64,000 nucleotides of DNA from Clostridium_AI sp002297865 (GCA_937903005.1 CALFNR010000144.1:22069-86068), one strand, 5' to 3'; counted from the first letter of the stretch, positions 52,670 to 61,513 are shown. Translations and numbers: made by a program. Notes: generated by a model not told the origin, from the sequence alone.

Positions 52670-52874
52670 CGACTTTCTTCTTCTTCGTTGTTTTCTTAGG
52701 TTTTTCAGGGGCTTCTTCTTTTACTTCCACTTGTTCCTCGATTACAACTGCGTATTTTGCACCCACATAGGCTTCCGCCAGCTTTTCATCGATAGAAACA
52801 CCTGTCTCGTAAACATTGAGATTGTGGAACGTCTGCTTCTCTGTAACTGCAGAAACAATCATTTTGATTTTCAT
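52659..52874 (-). CDS. Small late protein with Lys-rich tail
   Basis: 71 residues: a short beta domain, then an acidic stretch and a highly basic tail (PKKTTKKKK). Unknown family. Such genes between capsid and connector are often head decoration or Ig-like/Rho-N-like proteins; nothing here decides. Confidence 0.6.
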   Translation of the reverse strand: MKIKMIVSAVTEKQTFHNLNVYETGVSIDEKLAEAYVGAKYAVVIEEQVEVKEEAPEKPKKTTKKKKVVED

Positions 52875-52890
52875 GAACTAGCCTCCTTTT

Positions 52891-52928
52891 AAAAATAAAA
52901 CAGTCCCAGGAATGAACCCGAGACTGTT
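52891..52928 (-). terminator. Terminator after the capsid gene
   Basis: Stem AACAGTCTCGGG with CCTGGGACTGTT on the - strand, loop TTCATT, then a T-rich tail. Confidence 0.85.
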
Positions 52929-52938
52929 ATTGTATTAC

Positions 52939-52952
52939 ATATTTATATTATA
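52939..52952 (-). promoter_or_regulatory. TATAATATAAATAT element between capsid gene and its terminator
   Basis: Perfect 14-base match on the - strand, ending 11 bp before the hairpin. The -35 candidate (TGTTGA) is weak. Confidence 0.55.
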
Positions 52953-52959
52953 TAATAAA

Positions 52960-54105
52960 CTATGCTAATTCAACAAATCTGATGGCTTCTGGCTGAACGA
53001 TTTTCACGTCTACATAAGCATCAAGAACTAATGTTACAGTTCCTTTTAAAGCGTTGTGTCTATCACCATCGATAGTTTTTAATCCAACTTCTTTCTTAAC
53101 CATACCTTTGAATGCATGAGCGAAGTTTGCTAAGAAGATTTTACCTTTAGCAGCATCATTGATTAAGATAGTTAAACCAAATAATTTATAAGCGATAGTT
53201 CCATCAACTTCCTGTGCTCTCACAACGTAGAAGTGTCCGTTACCATCTTTCATAGCAGCTAATTTCTCAAACGCTGCTCTATCCATTACCCATTTTGCAC
53301 CTGTTTGGTAAACAGTTTTCATGTTAGCAGCCATTTTCATCATATCATCGATAGTTAATGTTCCAGGTACGCCTAATTCAACTTTGCAAGTTTCTGGAGC
53401 ATTTACAAGACCTTCAATAGATTTTGTTCCATCACCAGTAACCATTGCTCTATCTAATGCGTAACCAAGTCTACGGAATAATAATTCCTGAGAGTAAGCA
53501 ACTACATCGATACCAGCATCGTTGATTAATTTTTGAGATAACTCGATAGCTGCACCAGCTCTTTTCTGAGTTAATTCAACAAAATCTGTTTTAACGTCAG
53601 CTAATGTTAATTCTTCATCTTCACCAACGAAACCAGCTTCACCAAGCTGTTTTTCTCTAGCTACTCTTAATGTACCTGCAACTGGTGTTAATTTTGGTAC
53701 TTCTGCAAATAATGGAGCAACCTCTGGAAGAGTTTTCACTAATTCACCGTGAAGGTACTCAGGTACTAAATGGCCGTTTGCACCGTAAGTCATTGCTCTA
53801 ACTTCTTCGCCATCTGTCTTTCTAAGGTACTGCTCTACGCCTCTTACTTCTAGTTCTTTGTTCATTTCCATACTTCTTTCTTCTCCTTTAAGATCGTTAT
53901 TTTCTACAACTTCAACAACCGCGCCTTCTTTTGCACGCTCTTCTGTTGCTTTGATTTCATTGTTTAAATCTTCTATTTCAGCTTTTAAAGCTATATATTT
54001 TTCATTCTCTTCATCTGTTAGACCTCTAACTTCTGTCTCGCAAGCAGCTAATAATTCCTCTGCCTGTGCGATAAGAGAATTTTTCTTTTCAATTAACTTT
54101 TTCAT
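52960..54105 (-). CDS. Major capsid protein, HK97 fold
   Basis: 381 residues. Residues 1-75 form a coiled coil delta domain (LIAQAEELLAACETEVRGL, EDLNNEIKATEERAKEG) that scaffolds assembly and is removed by the protease. The mature part begins around residue 95-105 and carries HK97 features (PEVAPLFAEVPKLTPV, ATGDGTKSIEGLV-like segment). It forms the icosahedral shell. It directly follows the protease gene. Confidence 0.93.
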   Translation of the reverse strand: MKKLIEKKNSLIAQAEELLAACETEVRGLTDEENEKYIALKAEIEDLNNEIKATEERAKEGAVVEVVENNDLKGEERSMEMNKELEVRGVEQYLRKTDGEEVRAMTYGANGHLVPEYLHGELVKTLPEVAPLFAEVPKLTPVAGTLRVAREKQLGEAGFVGEDEELTLADVKTDFVELTQKRAGAAIELSQKLINDAGIDVVAYSQELLFRRLGYALDRAMVTGDGTKSIEGLVNAPETCKVELGVPGTLTIDDMMKMAANMKTVYQTGAKWVMDRAAFEKLAAMKDGNGHFYVVRAQEVDGTIAYKLFGLTILINDAAKGKIFLANFAHAFKGMVKKEVGLKTIDGDRHNALKGTVTLVLDAYVDVKIVQPEAIRFVELA

Positions 54106-54116
54106 TGAAAATCCTC

Positions 54117-55076
54117 CTATTTAAGTCCTTGTAGTTCTTTGTATTTATGGAATAAATCCATGATCTTTGCCTTATCATCAACCTCTGGTGCCGATACCAC
54201 TTCATCCTCTTTTGGAGTTTCCGTTTGAACAGGCTCATTCACTTCCGGATTGCTTTCCGAAATCATGCTATCTTCCTTTTTGCTTTCTTCTTGAATCGTT
54301 TCTGAATCATTTTTGATTTTTTCTATAATTATTTTATCATCGTTTTGTAATTCATTCTGATTCGTCTTTACTTCTTCACTATTACTATTTGAAATCATTT
54401 CCTCATTTTTTGTAATTTCCTTTGCGGTCGTTTTTTCATTAGACTGCATTAATTCAGCAAGAAGTTCTTTTTTAAGCTCAGCCTTCAACGCATCAACGTC
54501 AATTGCTCTTTCTTCGACCTCTTCATCAAGTTCTTTTGGAATCTCAACATCTTCGATAAGGTCAATTCCACGTGCTGCGATTGCAGATTGCGGATAAGCT
54601 GGATTTCGAACAGCCGAAACCTCTAGTAGTTCTAAGCTTTCAATCATTCTTTCATAAATTCCATCAACACCCTTTTTCCAGCTGTCTTTGACAACCTTGA
54701 ACCCAAAGCTCATGTGAGAAATAACCTTCTCGCTCATAAGAGTGTAAAAATCTTTACCATAGCTTGTAGGGGCGATTTTGGCTCTCATTTTTAAGCCTTC
54801 TTCATCTTCCCAAAGCTGCAGCGAACCATTTTCAGTAGTTGCCAGTAATGCTTCTTGCTTGTGTTCTCCAAGGAAGTCAATACGTCTTGCTTCTTGAATT
54901 GCTTTATCAAATGCACCCTTGACGATCTGCTCTCTAAATTTCTTTCTGTTACCGAGAACATGAGACCAACTTCCTGTTTCATTTACTAATCCTTCAACAA
55001 CTAAATCATCATTACTTGTAAATTCAGTCGAAGAGGACAAAACCCTAAGCTCCATCTTTTCCAATTCCCTTTTCAC
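54117..55076 (-). CDS. Prohead protease (HK97/S78) with acidic C-terminal extension
   Basis: About 319 residues. The protease (residues 10-200) has the histidine region EHKQEALLATTENGS and the catalytic serine region ISHMSFGFKV. An unusually long Glu/Asn/Lys-rich tail (residues 200-319) may serve as scaffold. The GTG at 55076 overlaps the AGGAGG site; TTG at 55064 or ATG at 55055 may be the true start. It cuts delta domains from the capsid. Confidence 0.88.
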   Translation of the reverse strand: MKRELEKMELRVLSSSTEFTSNDDLVVEGLVNETGSWSHVLGNRKKFREQIVKGAFDKAIQEARRIDFLGEHKQEALLATTENGSLQLWEDEEGLKMRAKIAPTSYGKDFYTLMSEKVISHMSFGFKVVKDSWKKGVDGIYERMIESLELLEVSAVRNPAYPQSAIAARGIDLIEDVEIPKELDEEVEERAIDVDALKAELKKELLAELMQSNEKTTAKEITKNEEMISNSNSEEVKTNQNELQNDDKIIIEKIKNDSETIQEESKKEDSMISESNPEVNEPVQTETPKEDEVVSAPEVDDKAKIMDLFHKYKELQGLK

Positions 55077-55094
55077 CTCCTGTAATTAATCAAA

Positions 55095-55127
55095 ACAAAA
55101 AAGCACATCCGGATAACCAGACATGCT
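55095..55127 (-). terminator. Hairpin terminator (- strand)
   Basis: 11-bp stem with several G-T pairs (55116-55126 with 55102-55112) and a TTTTTT tail, between the 55139 gene and the protease. Confidence 0.7.
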
Positions 55128-55138
55128 TTCAATAAACT

Positions 55139-55360
55139 TTACCAACCTGAATTATTTCTCTTATTGCCTTTCTTGTTTAATTCGACAATCAGACTTGTTA
55201 GCACGGAAACAACACCAATAGACAATATCAATGTTGGCACTCCGTAAGTTATTTTGATAAAATACAGAATGAAGATAATTCCGACCAGTAAACAATAATT
55301 ACTGAAGTTCCTGATCAGGTGCTGAAGGGTCACTGTCAGAGCTTGAACCACTTTGTTCAT
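55139..55360 (-). CDS. Small two-span membrane protein
   Basis: 73 residues from the ATG at 55360 (AAGGAG upstream), overlapping the end of the portal gene by 62 bp in another frame. Two hydrophobic segments at about 20-38 and 40-56 and a basic tail (KKGNKRNN). It resembles small holin-like or superinfection-exclusion proteins, but its family is not recognised. Confidence 0.6.
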   Translation of the reverse strand: MNKVVQALTVTLQHLIRNFSNYCLLVGIIFILYFIKITYGVPTLILSIGVVSVLTSLIVELNKKGNKRNNSGW

Positions 55361-56630
55361 CCTTATCTTCTCCTTGCTTTTGATTTGGCTTATCATAGCC
55401 ATCAATTCCGATACCCATGTTTGGTATCTTCATTTCTCCGGTTTCCGGATAATACAACACCGAACCAAGAGACCATTTCATAATATCATCCTTAATTCCC
55501 TTAAGATTTAACTTATATCTCGCTTCATTCAAAGTGATGATACCAGTATCAAGACCTACTTTTAATGATTCGTACCTTTCCTTTTCAGTCGTTCTAAGAA
55601 CTTCCGATGTATCAAACGCGAAGAACATACCCTTTTCCTTTTCTTCTTCAAGAAGCAAGGATTTATTAAGACCGTCTTCGATTGCACAGATAATCGGGCT
55701 TAGTGTGTACTGCAGGAAGAAGATATTGTTCTGTTCCAGTGATCCATACTTATTCGCGTTCGGATTAACCAAACTTTCAGGAATATTGAACAGACGACAA
55801 ATATCACTGATATTGTCTTTTTTATTCTCATTTAAAAGCAAATCTCTAGGGTTTAATGATACAGCCTTATATTCAAGTCCTTCTTCTAAAATAACCGTTT
55901 TACCAGCGTTAGAAGAGCCTGAATACAATCTACTCCAGGACTCACGAAGCCTTTCAACTGCGTCTCTTGTTAAACGCCCTTTGGCTTGGAGCACACCAAG
56001 CGGCAATGTACCATTCTTATAAATATTTTCTGTGTAATTCAATTCCTCATTTACAACTTTGAAAATACTCTTACCGTAATAGAGAGCTCCTTTGGAAGTC
56101 AATCCGTCTTCACTCTCTTTGAGACAAATCATTAATTCATGCGGCTTGAATATTTCTTGTCCGCATTCTCCGTTAAGAATAATATCAGCATCTTCTACCC
56201 TGTAGCCCCTCTTTTTATAGAGCTTTACAGTAAGGTTCTTGGACTCTAAATTATAAAGACCAGTAACCTCGTTTCTGACGCTTTCGATATATGAATAACT
56301 TCCACCGTGTAAAAGATAATCCTTTACGATATTTTTCTTAAAGTTATAAGCTGTCTGCATTGAGTTTGGCTCGTTATTTAAGAGATATTCTCTATGGTCC
56401 TCTACTCTCTCAATGCTGCCATCTCCATTGTCTTTATATAAATAAACTGGAAGCTGCGCGATTGTCCCACCGATGATTTCTAAAATAGCTTGAACTGTTG
56501 GTATTCTTACAACATCATCTTCATGCGCTGTTGTCACTCCATAGAATGAAGTGATTCCTGTTGAATACATTCGTTCTTCAAGGTTTGCTGTGTTAGAGTT
56601 GTCTTCTCTTAAAAAATCAAATAAACCCAT
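55299..56630 (-). CDS. Portal protein, HK97 family
   Basis: 443 residues. Typical features: IPTVQAILEIIGGTIAQLPVYLY, DYLLHGGSYSYIE, RLRESWSRLYSG, DLLLNENKK and IPESLVNPNANKYGSLEQNN. Its ring of twelve is the DNA entry gate. It is the first gene after the late promoter at 56.7 kb. The last 30 residues are low-complexity. Confidence 0.93.
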   Translation of the reverse strand: MGLFDFLREDNSNTANLEERMYSTGITSFYGVTTAHEDDVVRIPTVQAILEIIGGTIAQLPVYLYKDNGDGSIERVEDHREYLLNNEPNSMQTAYNFKKNIVKDYLLHGGSYSYIESVRNEVTGLYNLESKNLTVKLYKKRGYRVEDADIILNGECGQEIFKPHELMICLKESEDGLTSKGALYYGKSIFKVVNEELNYTENIYKNGTLPLGVLQAKGRLTRDAVERLRESWSRLYSGSSNAGKTVILEEGLEYKAVSLNPRDLLLNENKKDNISDICRLFNIPESLVNPNANKYGSLEQNNIFFLQYTLSPIICAIEDGLNKSLLLEEEKEKGMFFAFDTSEVLRTTEKERYESLKVGLDTGIITLNEARYKLNLKGIKDDIMKWSLGSVLYYPETGEMKIPNMGIGIDGYDKPNQKQGEDKDEQSGSSSDSDPSAPDQELQ

Positions 56631-56657
56631 TCTCTTGCCTACCTTTATTATTCATTG

Positions 56658-56699
56658 TATTTATATTGTTGAATCAATATATCTCTATTATATATATAT
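56658..56699 (-). promoter_or_regulatory. Class C late promoter of the head-tail operon
   Basis: ATATATATATAATAG, then AATATAAATA after 17 bp, ending 28 bp before the portal start. Confidence 0.7.
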
Positions 56700-57277
56700 C
56701 CGTAACTACCAAATGTTCACGCTTATTTGGAATATTTTTATAAAAAATTCTACTATCCCTTTGCCGCCTCACAAGGTGAGTCGGGTTAAGTGATTTAAAG
56801 TAGTTGTGAACAGTTTCAAATAGTTTGTTTTAGTTGTTAGTATTTCGTTTCAGTTTGTAATAGTTATATGTTGTTTCAATTAATTACTAATTAATATTAG
56901 ATATAATAAGCCTTAAGTTACTTAACTTGATAGTTTGAAACAAGAAAGATCCATACTCAATCAAGCCTTGTATGGATTTGTAATCTTGCCAAACTCGGTT
57001 CCTACCAGTATTATTTTTCAGTTAGAATACTAAAACTAACAAAACGGTTTTTTATCAAGAAACGGTTTTTAATTAAAACTTGTAAAGATTATAATAGCTT
57101 GACGTACATATTATTGAGACCAAAGAAGTGGACCGTAGGAGCAGTAACCACCTGAATGGAACAACGTATCAATTTCTTATGCGACAGCTGATAAAACTTA
57201 TCTTTCTTTTTGATAAACCAGTAGAATCGGCAAAACAACTGGATAGTACTATTAAAATACTGTTTTTATTCAATTAC
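56700..57277 (-). ncRNA. Gene-free late leader, possible non-coding RNA
   Basis: No convincing protein frame exists in this stretch. A full class A promoter (57278-57314) fires into it on the - strand. Several hairpins can form: CCAGT/ACTGG near 57.20-57.25 kb, GATAA/TTATC near 57.19-57.21 kb, and a perfect 8-bp ATCCATAC/GTATGGAT stem followed by a T-rich tract near 56.95-56.98 kb that could end a transcript of about 300 bases. Repeats on the theme GTTTCA..TAGTT lie at 56.80-56.88 kb. The RNA call is inference. Confidence 0.4.
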
Positions 57278-57314
57278 ATATTTATATTATATAATGTTAT
57301 TTCCAAAAGTAAAC
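57278..57314 (-). promoter_or_regulatory. Class A phage promoter in the late region
   Basis: On the - strand GTTTAC (57314-57309), 17 bp, TATAAT (57291-57286), ATAAATAT. It overlaps nothing and points away from the terminase. Confidence 0.75.
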
Positions 57315-57326
57315 CAATTGGAACGA

Positions 57327-59024
57327 CTAAATCATGATGAATCCTTCGTCTCTTTCATTGGTATCATAGATATTTTTACCTTCACTGAACTCTTTCTCCC
57401 AGAATACCATAGCATTGATTAGAGCTGCCACCATATCGATTTTTCCGGTACTTTTCTTTTTGTTGATATACCCATTAAGGTTGGTATCAAGCACAAGTCT
57501 TGCATTGGAGAAGTTGATTTCCAACAGCTTATTCTCTTCATAAAGAAACTCTTCTTTCAGCACCACTTCTTTAAGGAATTTTGTTGCTGGGTGTAAAACA
57601 CTTGAATGCTGCTTAATCTCTGTAACTTGATATCCTGCGTTATACCATCTATTTGCAGACCCTATACAGTTATATCTATCGTAGCCTATATCAAGAACCT
57701 TGACGCCATATGTGTCCTCTAAGGCTATCACAAAGTCCTCTACGAAGGCATGGTCAATAACGTTGTCACCACAATGATAGCAATAACCTAATTCCTTATA
57801 CAAGAAATAATCTACTTTTTCCATTTTCGTCTTGTTGGCTGCATTATCTGCAGGTATAAACGCCCATGACTTAGAAACGAATTTTCCTAGATCGTAATCA
57901 TACGTAACCATGGAAATGGCGGTGTTATCGGTAGTTTGAGATAAATCGACTCCGATATAAACTTCCCTTCCATACCAATCATATCCACTTGTGGCACACT
58001 TTCTTACATTGTCCATTGGAATATAGACTTCTGAATCATCACCATCAACGAAGATGTTCATATGCTTGGTTAAGAAGTTTTTCTTAGCTGAGGGCATTTC
58101 TATTGCAATATTTCTCTGCTTTTTCAGATACTCTAAGTTTTCCGGTACATCGAAACATAACGGATTAGCTTCTAAAAGTGATATATCGCTCATCCACTCT
58201 TTTGGATTATCTGGCTTATATAACAAAGCAAATAAGGTGTCGTCCTCGATAACTCCATCTAGGACCTTCTCTGCGTACTCTACCTCTTGTGTCATTGGAT
58301 TATCTGTACTTTCATAAGCTGTACTAATCAGGATTCCTGTACGGTTAACCATTGACATCTGCGAAGATTGCATGGCATCGATTGGATATCTAGTACGTAG
58401 TGCTCCAACTTCATCAGCTACGAATACATTGGCTTTACGCCCATCCATACGGTTTTCTGAATTGGCAAGCGCAACATATTTACTCTTTGTAAGCTCACAC
58501 CTTACCTCACTACGGAGAGGTTTAAATCGGCTTGCAATCAACGGAGAAGCTTGTATCATCTGCTCAATTTCTTTCTTTACAATCGATGACAGCTCTCTAT
58601 CTGGTGCAACCGAGTAAAACTCCGAAAACTCTGGTTCGATTAACAATAAGATAACGAAAATTAGTGCAACTAAAAACGACTTACCTGACTTTCTAGCTAT
58701 CAGTAAGGTTGATTTTTCATACCTTCTTTTGATTGGATTATCCTTATGGTACCAACATAAGGCATTAACTAAAAAGAACCACTGGAAACCAGCTAGAGCA
58801 TCATGAGCTGATACCCCAACCTTTAAACCAGTGGCCATATTTATAAGTTTTGTTATATTTGTTATTTTCTTTAATTCATCCTCTTTGATGAAGTATTTGC
58901 AATTAGGATCGTCTATATCTTTCAGGAAGTTTTCACAGGCTTTAATTACGTATTTTCCAGCCGTCTCTTCCTTGTTTACGACTCGAACCGCATAAGCATA
59001 AGCCTTATGTTCTTTGATGTTCAT
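57327..59024 (-). CDS. terL: Terminase large subunit
   Basis: 565 residues. The ATPase domain has Walker A LIARKSGKSF near residue 108 and Walker B VFVADEVG near 200. The nuclease domain opens VYIGVDLSQTTDNTAIS near 368 and has further acids (HAFVEDF, VLDIGYDRYN). This is the HK97-like TerL family, consistent with cohesive-end packaging together with the HNH protein. It pumps DNA into the head and cuts it. The stop overlaps the promoter region after it. Confidence 0.93.
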   Translation of the reverse strand: MNIKEHKAYAYAVRVVNKEETAGKYVIKACENFLKDIDDPNCKYFIKEDELKKITNITKLINMATGLKVGVSAHDALAGFQWFFLVNALCWYHKDNPIKRRYEKSTLLIARKSGKSFLVALIFVILLLIEPEFSEFYSVAPDRELSSIVKKEIEQMIQASPLIASRFKPLRSEVRCELTKSKYVALANSENRMDGRKANVFVADEVGALRTRYPIDAMQSSQMSMVNRTGILISTAYESTDNPMTQEVEYAEKVLDGVIEDDTLFALLYKPDNPKEWMSDISLLEANPLCFDVPENLEYLKKQRNIAIEMPSAKKNFLTKHMNIFVDGDDSEVYIPMDNVRKCATSGYDWYGREVYIGVDLSQTTDNTAISMVTYDYDLGKFVSKSWAFIPADNAANKTKMEKVDYFLYKELGYCYHCGDNVIDHAFVEDFVIALEDTYGVKVLDIGYDRYNCIGSANRWYNAGYQVTEIKQHSSVLHPATKFLKEVVLKEEFLYEENKLLEINFSNARLVLDTNLNGYINKKKSTGKIDMVAALINAMVFWEKEFSEGKNIYDTNERDEGFIMI

Positions 59025-59518
59025 TATTCACCTCTAAGAACTTTAAGCAATGGATCCTCTTCCGTTTGCTTCGCTTCCATTTGTTTCCCTGCTAGAGCTG
59101 AACGTGCTGCAGGTGATAATCCTAATTGATTGCATAGAGCTGCGTACTTTGTTTGATAGTTTAGTTTTACTTTGATACATGGATTTTCTTTCTCTTCCAT
59201 ATTCCCAAACCTATCAATTTTTGGAACTAGTATTCCGTTAGTTCTGATATGATCGTCGCACTGTCTCATGACATGTAAGCAGTTTGCAGTCTGCTCTATC
59301 AGCGGTTTATCCAGGTTAGTTAAAATTCCACTGATTTCAATTTCGTTTACAAGCCATGTATAATATATCTTTTCTTCATCTGATAAGTATTCGGGAATGG
59401 ACTTCACATCGTCAGAATTGCCCATGAGCTGTCTCTCAATCTCTTCTCTTCTTTGTAACTGTTCCTTCGTCTCCGATTTTCCCTTCTTAAGAGACGCTGG
59501 CTTTCTCGCTCTGCTCAT
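59024..59518 (-). CDS. terS: Terminase small subunit (P27-like)
   Basis: 164 residues, helical and charged; the pattern PEYLSDEEKIYYTWLVNEIEISG and YAALCNQLGLSPAARSAL is that of P27 family small terminases. It recognises the packaging start. The stop overlaps the TerL start by one base. Confidence 0.88.
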   Translation of the reverse strand: MSRARKPASLKKGKSETKEQLQRREEIERQLMGNSDDVKSIPEYLSDEEKIYYTWLVNEIEISGILTNLDKPLIEQTANCLHVMRQCDDHIRTNGILVPKIDRFGNMEEKENPCIKVKLNYQTKYAALCNQLGLSPAARSALAGKQMEAKQTEEDPLLKVLRGE

Positions 59519-59541
59519 TCCATTTCACTCTCCTTATTAAT

Positions 59542-59919
59542 TTATAAATTAAAACTGTTTTGTTTGGTATTCCATTCAAAATCTAGCTTATCCGATGTTC
59601 CTAAGGCCGAGTTGCATGAACCACATACGCAGATTAGGTTATCATCATCCCAGGCAAGTTCAGGATAATGATTTCTGGACTTGATATGATGGACCGATAA
59701 ATCGGTAGTGGTAATCAGTTTATATTTGATTAAACACCTCTGACACATGTTGTTATCTCGTCTTCGGATAAACTCTCTTTTCTTTTTCCATCTGTAAGAT
59801 CCAATCATCGGATCTCTTTCATAATTTCTTCTTGCTTCGGTATTTGCAGCTTTTCTACATTCACATCTAGTACCCTCATTAAAAAATTTACCGCAGCTAC
59901 CACATATCTTTTTCCTCAT
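59542..59919 (-). CDS. HNH endonuclease
   Basis: 125 residues. A four-cysteine zinc knuckle (CGSCGKFFNEGTRCEC) begins the protein, and the HNH motif reads SVHHIKSR, then WDDDNLICVCGSCNSALG. In HK97-like cos phages this gene next to the terminase stimulates cohesive-end cleavage by TerL. It lies 23 bp before terS. Confidence 0.9.
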   Translation of the reverse strand: MRKKICGSCGKFFNEGTRCECRKAANTEARRNYERDPMIGSYRWKKKREFIRRRDNNMCQRCLIKYKLITTTDLSVHHIKSRNHYPELAWDDDNLICVCGSCNSALGTSDKLDFEWNTKQNSFNL

Positions 59920-59930
59920 AAAATGAAGAA

Positions 59931-59951
59931 AGACGCCTATAATGGCGCCTT
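59931..59951 (-). terminator. Weak hairpin before the HNH gene
   Basis: Stem GGCGCC/GGCGTC on the - strand and TTTCTTC; probably partial termination or attenuation. Confidence 0.45.
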
Positions 59952-59988
59952 TATATGAACTAAATTATTGGAGGGTACAATAATTCTA

Positions 59989-61149
59989 TTAACTTGCATT
60001 CTTAATCCTCGCTAGATTAAATAATTTGATATCAGTCAATCCATAACCATCTTCGATAGTATACATGGTTGCTCCAGGATTACTTGTTTTTAGTATTTTC
60101 TTGCTATATGGACAAACTCCCACAAAAGAAGGAGCCACAAGCACCATACAATCACTATCAGTTTCTTTGATATTTGTATGATGAACGTGGCCCATCAGTA
60201 GGTAATTATAGAATTTTTTATTTGTCATTGATAAATCTCTGATTGCATTATCAATACTCTTAACCGTATGACCGTGCATACAGATAAATTCATATCCATA
60301 GATATTCATTTCTATATAAGGCTTTGTCATATCAGTATGGACGTAAACTCTCTCATTGTCTGATAAAACATCCTTAATATAGCTCATGATCACTTTTTCA
60401 AAGTCTTCCTCAGGCATAGCTCCAGCTTGTGTTCCAATGAATCTCGGTTCACTATGGTTTGCTGATGTTATATGATAATATTCCACATTTACATATTCAC
60501 TAAGATTATTCAGAAATTCAGACATTAGCCTAGAAAAACCAACAATGCTTTCAACAACCGGTAGTTCGTTCTTCTTAACATCTGATAATCTCAACATCCC
60601 TTGAATACTGTCTCCGGTATTAACAACCTTGATTCTTTGTATATTATCTCGTTTTACCTTTGTAATAACTCTTGATAATAGCGTAAATAATCTTTCTTCA
60701 CACGTCTTAATATTATAAGAATTTCCTTCAACTTCAAATTCACTTCCGTAATGAATATCGCTCATATGAAGAATATATTCTTTATCATTATCAGGAAGTT
60801 CAGGAATCATTTGATATTTTGGCGGCTCTAATCGTTGAATAACGTCTGAGATCTGCTCGAAAAATAGTTCGTCTCTTGCGTCTTTTCTAAGATTCTTATT
60901 AAGCTCCGATTTAAGAGTAGCCAACTTCATAATCTCTTTCCTGATTTCTAACAACTTCTCGTCGTTCTCTGTATCTTCGTTTACCATACCAAGATAACCA
61001 CTATCTATTAATCTTTTATATCCATAAGCTAAGTTCTTTAAATGAGCTACTGAATGCTCGAAATTAGCTGATTCTTTTATTTCTTCCCAAGATAATTCAC
61101 TATTACCAGAAAGTTTGTCATAACATAATTGGATTTCTAAATCTATCAC
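59989..61149 (-). CDS. Metallophosphoesterase
   Basis: 386 residues. N-terminal 115 residues are helical. The phosphoesterase core carries HMSDIHYG near residue 130, NTGDSIQGM near 178, SANHSEPR near 233, and the late pair MHGHT and GHVHH. These metal ligands match the Mre11/SbcD-like and calcineurin-like superfamily. It may process DNA ends during packaging or degrade host nucleic acid. It starts with GTG just after the zinc-ribbon gene. Confidence 0.82.
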   Translation of the reverse strand: MIDLEIQLCYDKLSGNSELSWEEIKESANFEHSVAHLKNLAYGYKRLIDSGYLGMVNEDTENDEKLLEIRKEIMKLATLKSELNKNLRKDARDELFFEQISDVIQRLEPPKYQMIPELPDNDKEYILHMSDIHYGSEFEVEGNSYNIKTCEERLFTLLSRVITKVKRDNIQRIKVVNTGDSIQGMLRLSDVKKNELPVVESIVGFSRLMSEFLNNLSEYVNVEYYHITSANHSEPRFIGTQAGAMPEEDFEKVIMSYIKDVLSDNERVYVHTDMTKPYIEMNIYGYEFICMHGHTVKSIDNAIRDLSMTNKKFYNYLLMGHVHHTNIKETDSDCMVLVAPSFVGVCPYSKKILKTSNPGATMYTIEDGYGLTDIKLFNLARIKNAS

Positions 61150-61152
61150 TAT

Positions 61153-61317
61153 TTATTCGCTCTCTTTCCAGTATAATATTTCAATTTCCTCTTCTCCAAG
61201 CTCTTCTTCTGAATGATAAGTATCGCATTCTGGACACTTGAAAAGAGTAATGTGCTCGAATATCATCATGTTTTCGTATACCAGCCTTAGCTGCTCATTA
61301 CATTCTTTACACTTCAC
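61153..61317 (-). CDS. Small zinc-ribbon protein at the head of the late operon
   Basis: 54 residues from a GTG with AGGGAG upstream. Two CxxC pairs (CKEC near residue 3 and CPEC near 28) can bind zinc, followed by an acidic C-terminus (EELGEEEIEI). It is the first gene after the class C late promoter, a place where phages often code late-transcription or terminase helper factors. Function unknown. Confidence 0.7.
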   Translation of the reverse strand: MKCKECNEQLRLVYENMMIFEHITLFKCPECDTYHSEEELGEEEIEILYWKESE

Positions 61318-61332
61318 ATTAATGACTCCCTA

Positions 61333-61370
61333 TATTTATATTGGATAATTAATATCCCTATTATATATAT
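61333..61370 (-). promoter_or_regulatory. Class C late promoter of the packaging operon
   Basis: ATATATATAATAG (61370-61358), 15 bp, AATATAAATA (61342-61333), then the first late gene 16 bp later. Confidence 0.7.
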
Positions 61371-61433
61371 CTATTTCTTGGCATTTTGTTAGCCCATAGT
61401 AAACCCGAAAAAAAGTTTTTTTTAAAAAAGTGT

Positions 61434-61475
61434 GTACAATCTTGTCGAAATGATATATAATCAATAATATAAATA
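61434..61475 (+). promoter_or_regulatory. Class A-like phage promoter facing the gene-free region
   Basis: TGTACA (61434-61439), 17 bp, TATAAT (61457-61462), then CAATAATATAAATAC. It is divergent to the late promoter at 61333-61370 and has no gene after it for 1.6 kb. Confidence 0.6.
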
Positions 61476-61513
61476 CTAAATTGAATAGAATTTGTTTGGA
61501 TAAACAGAAGAAA

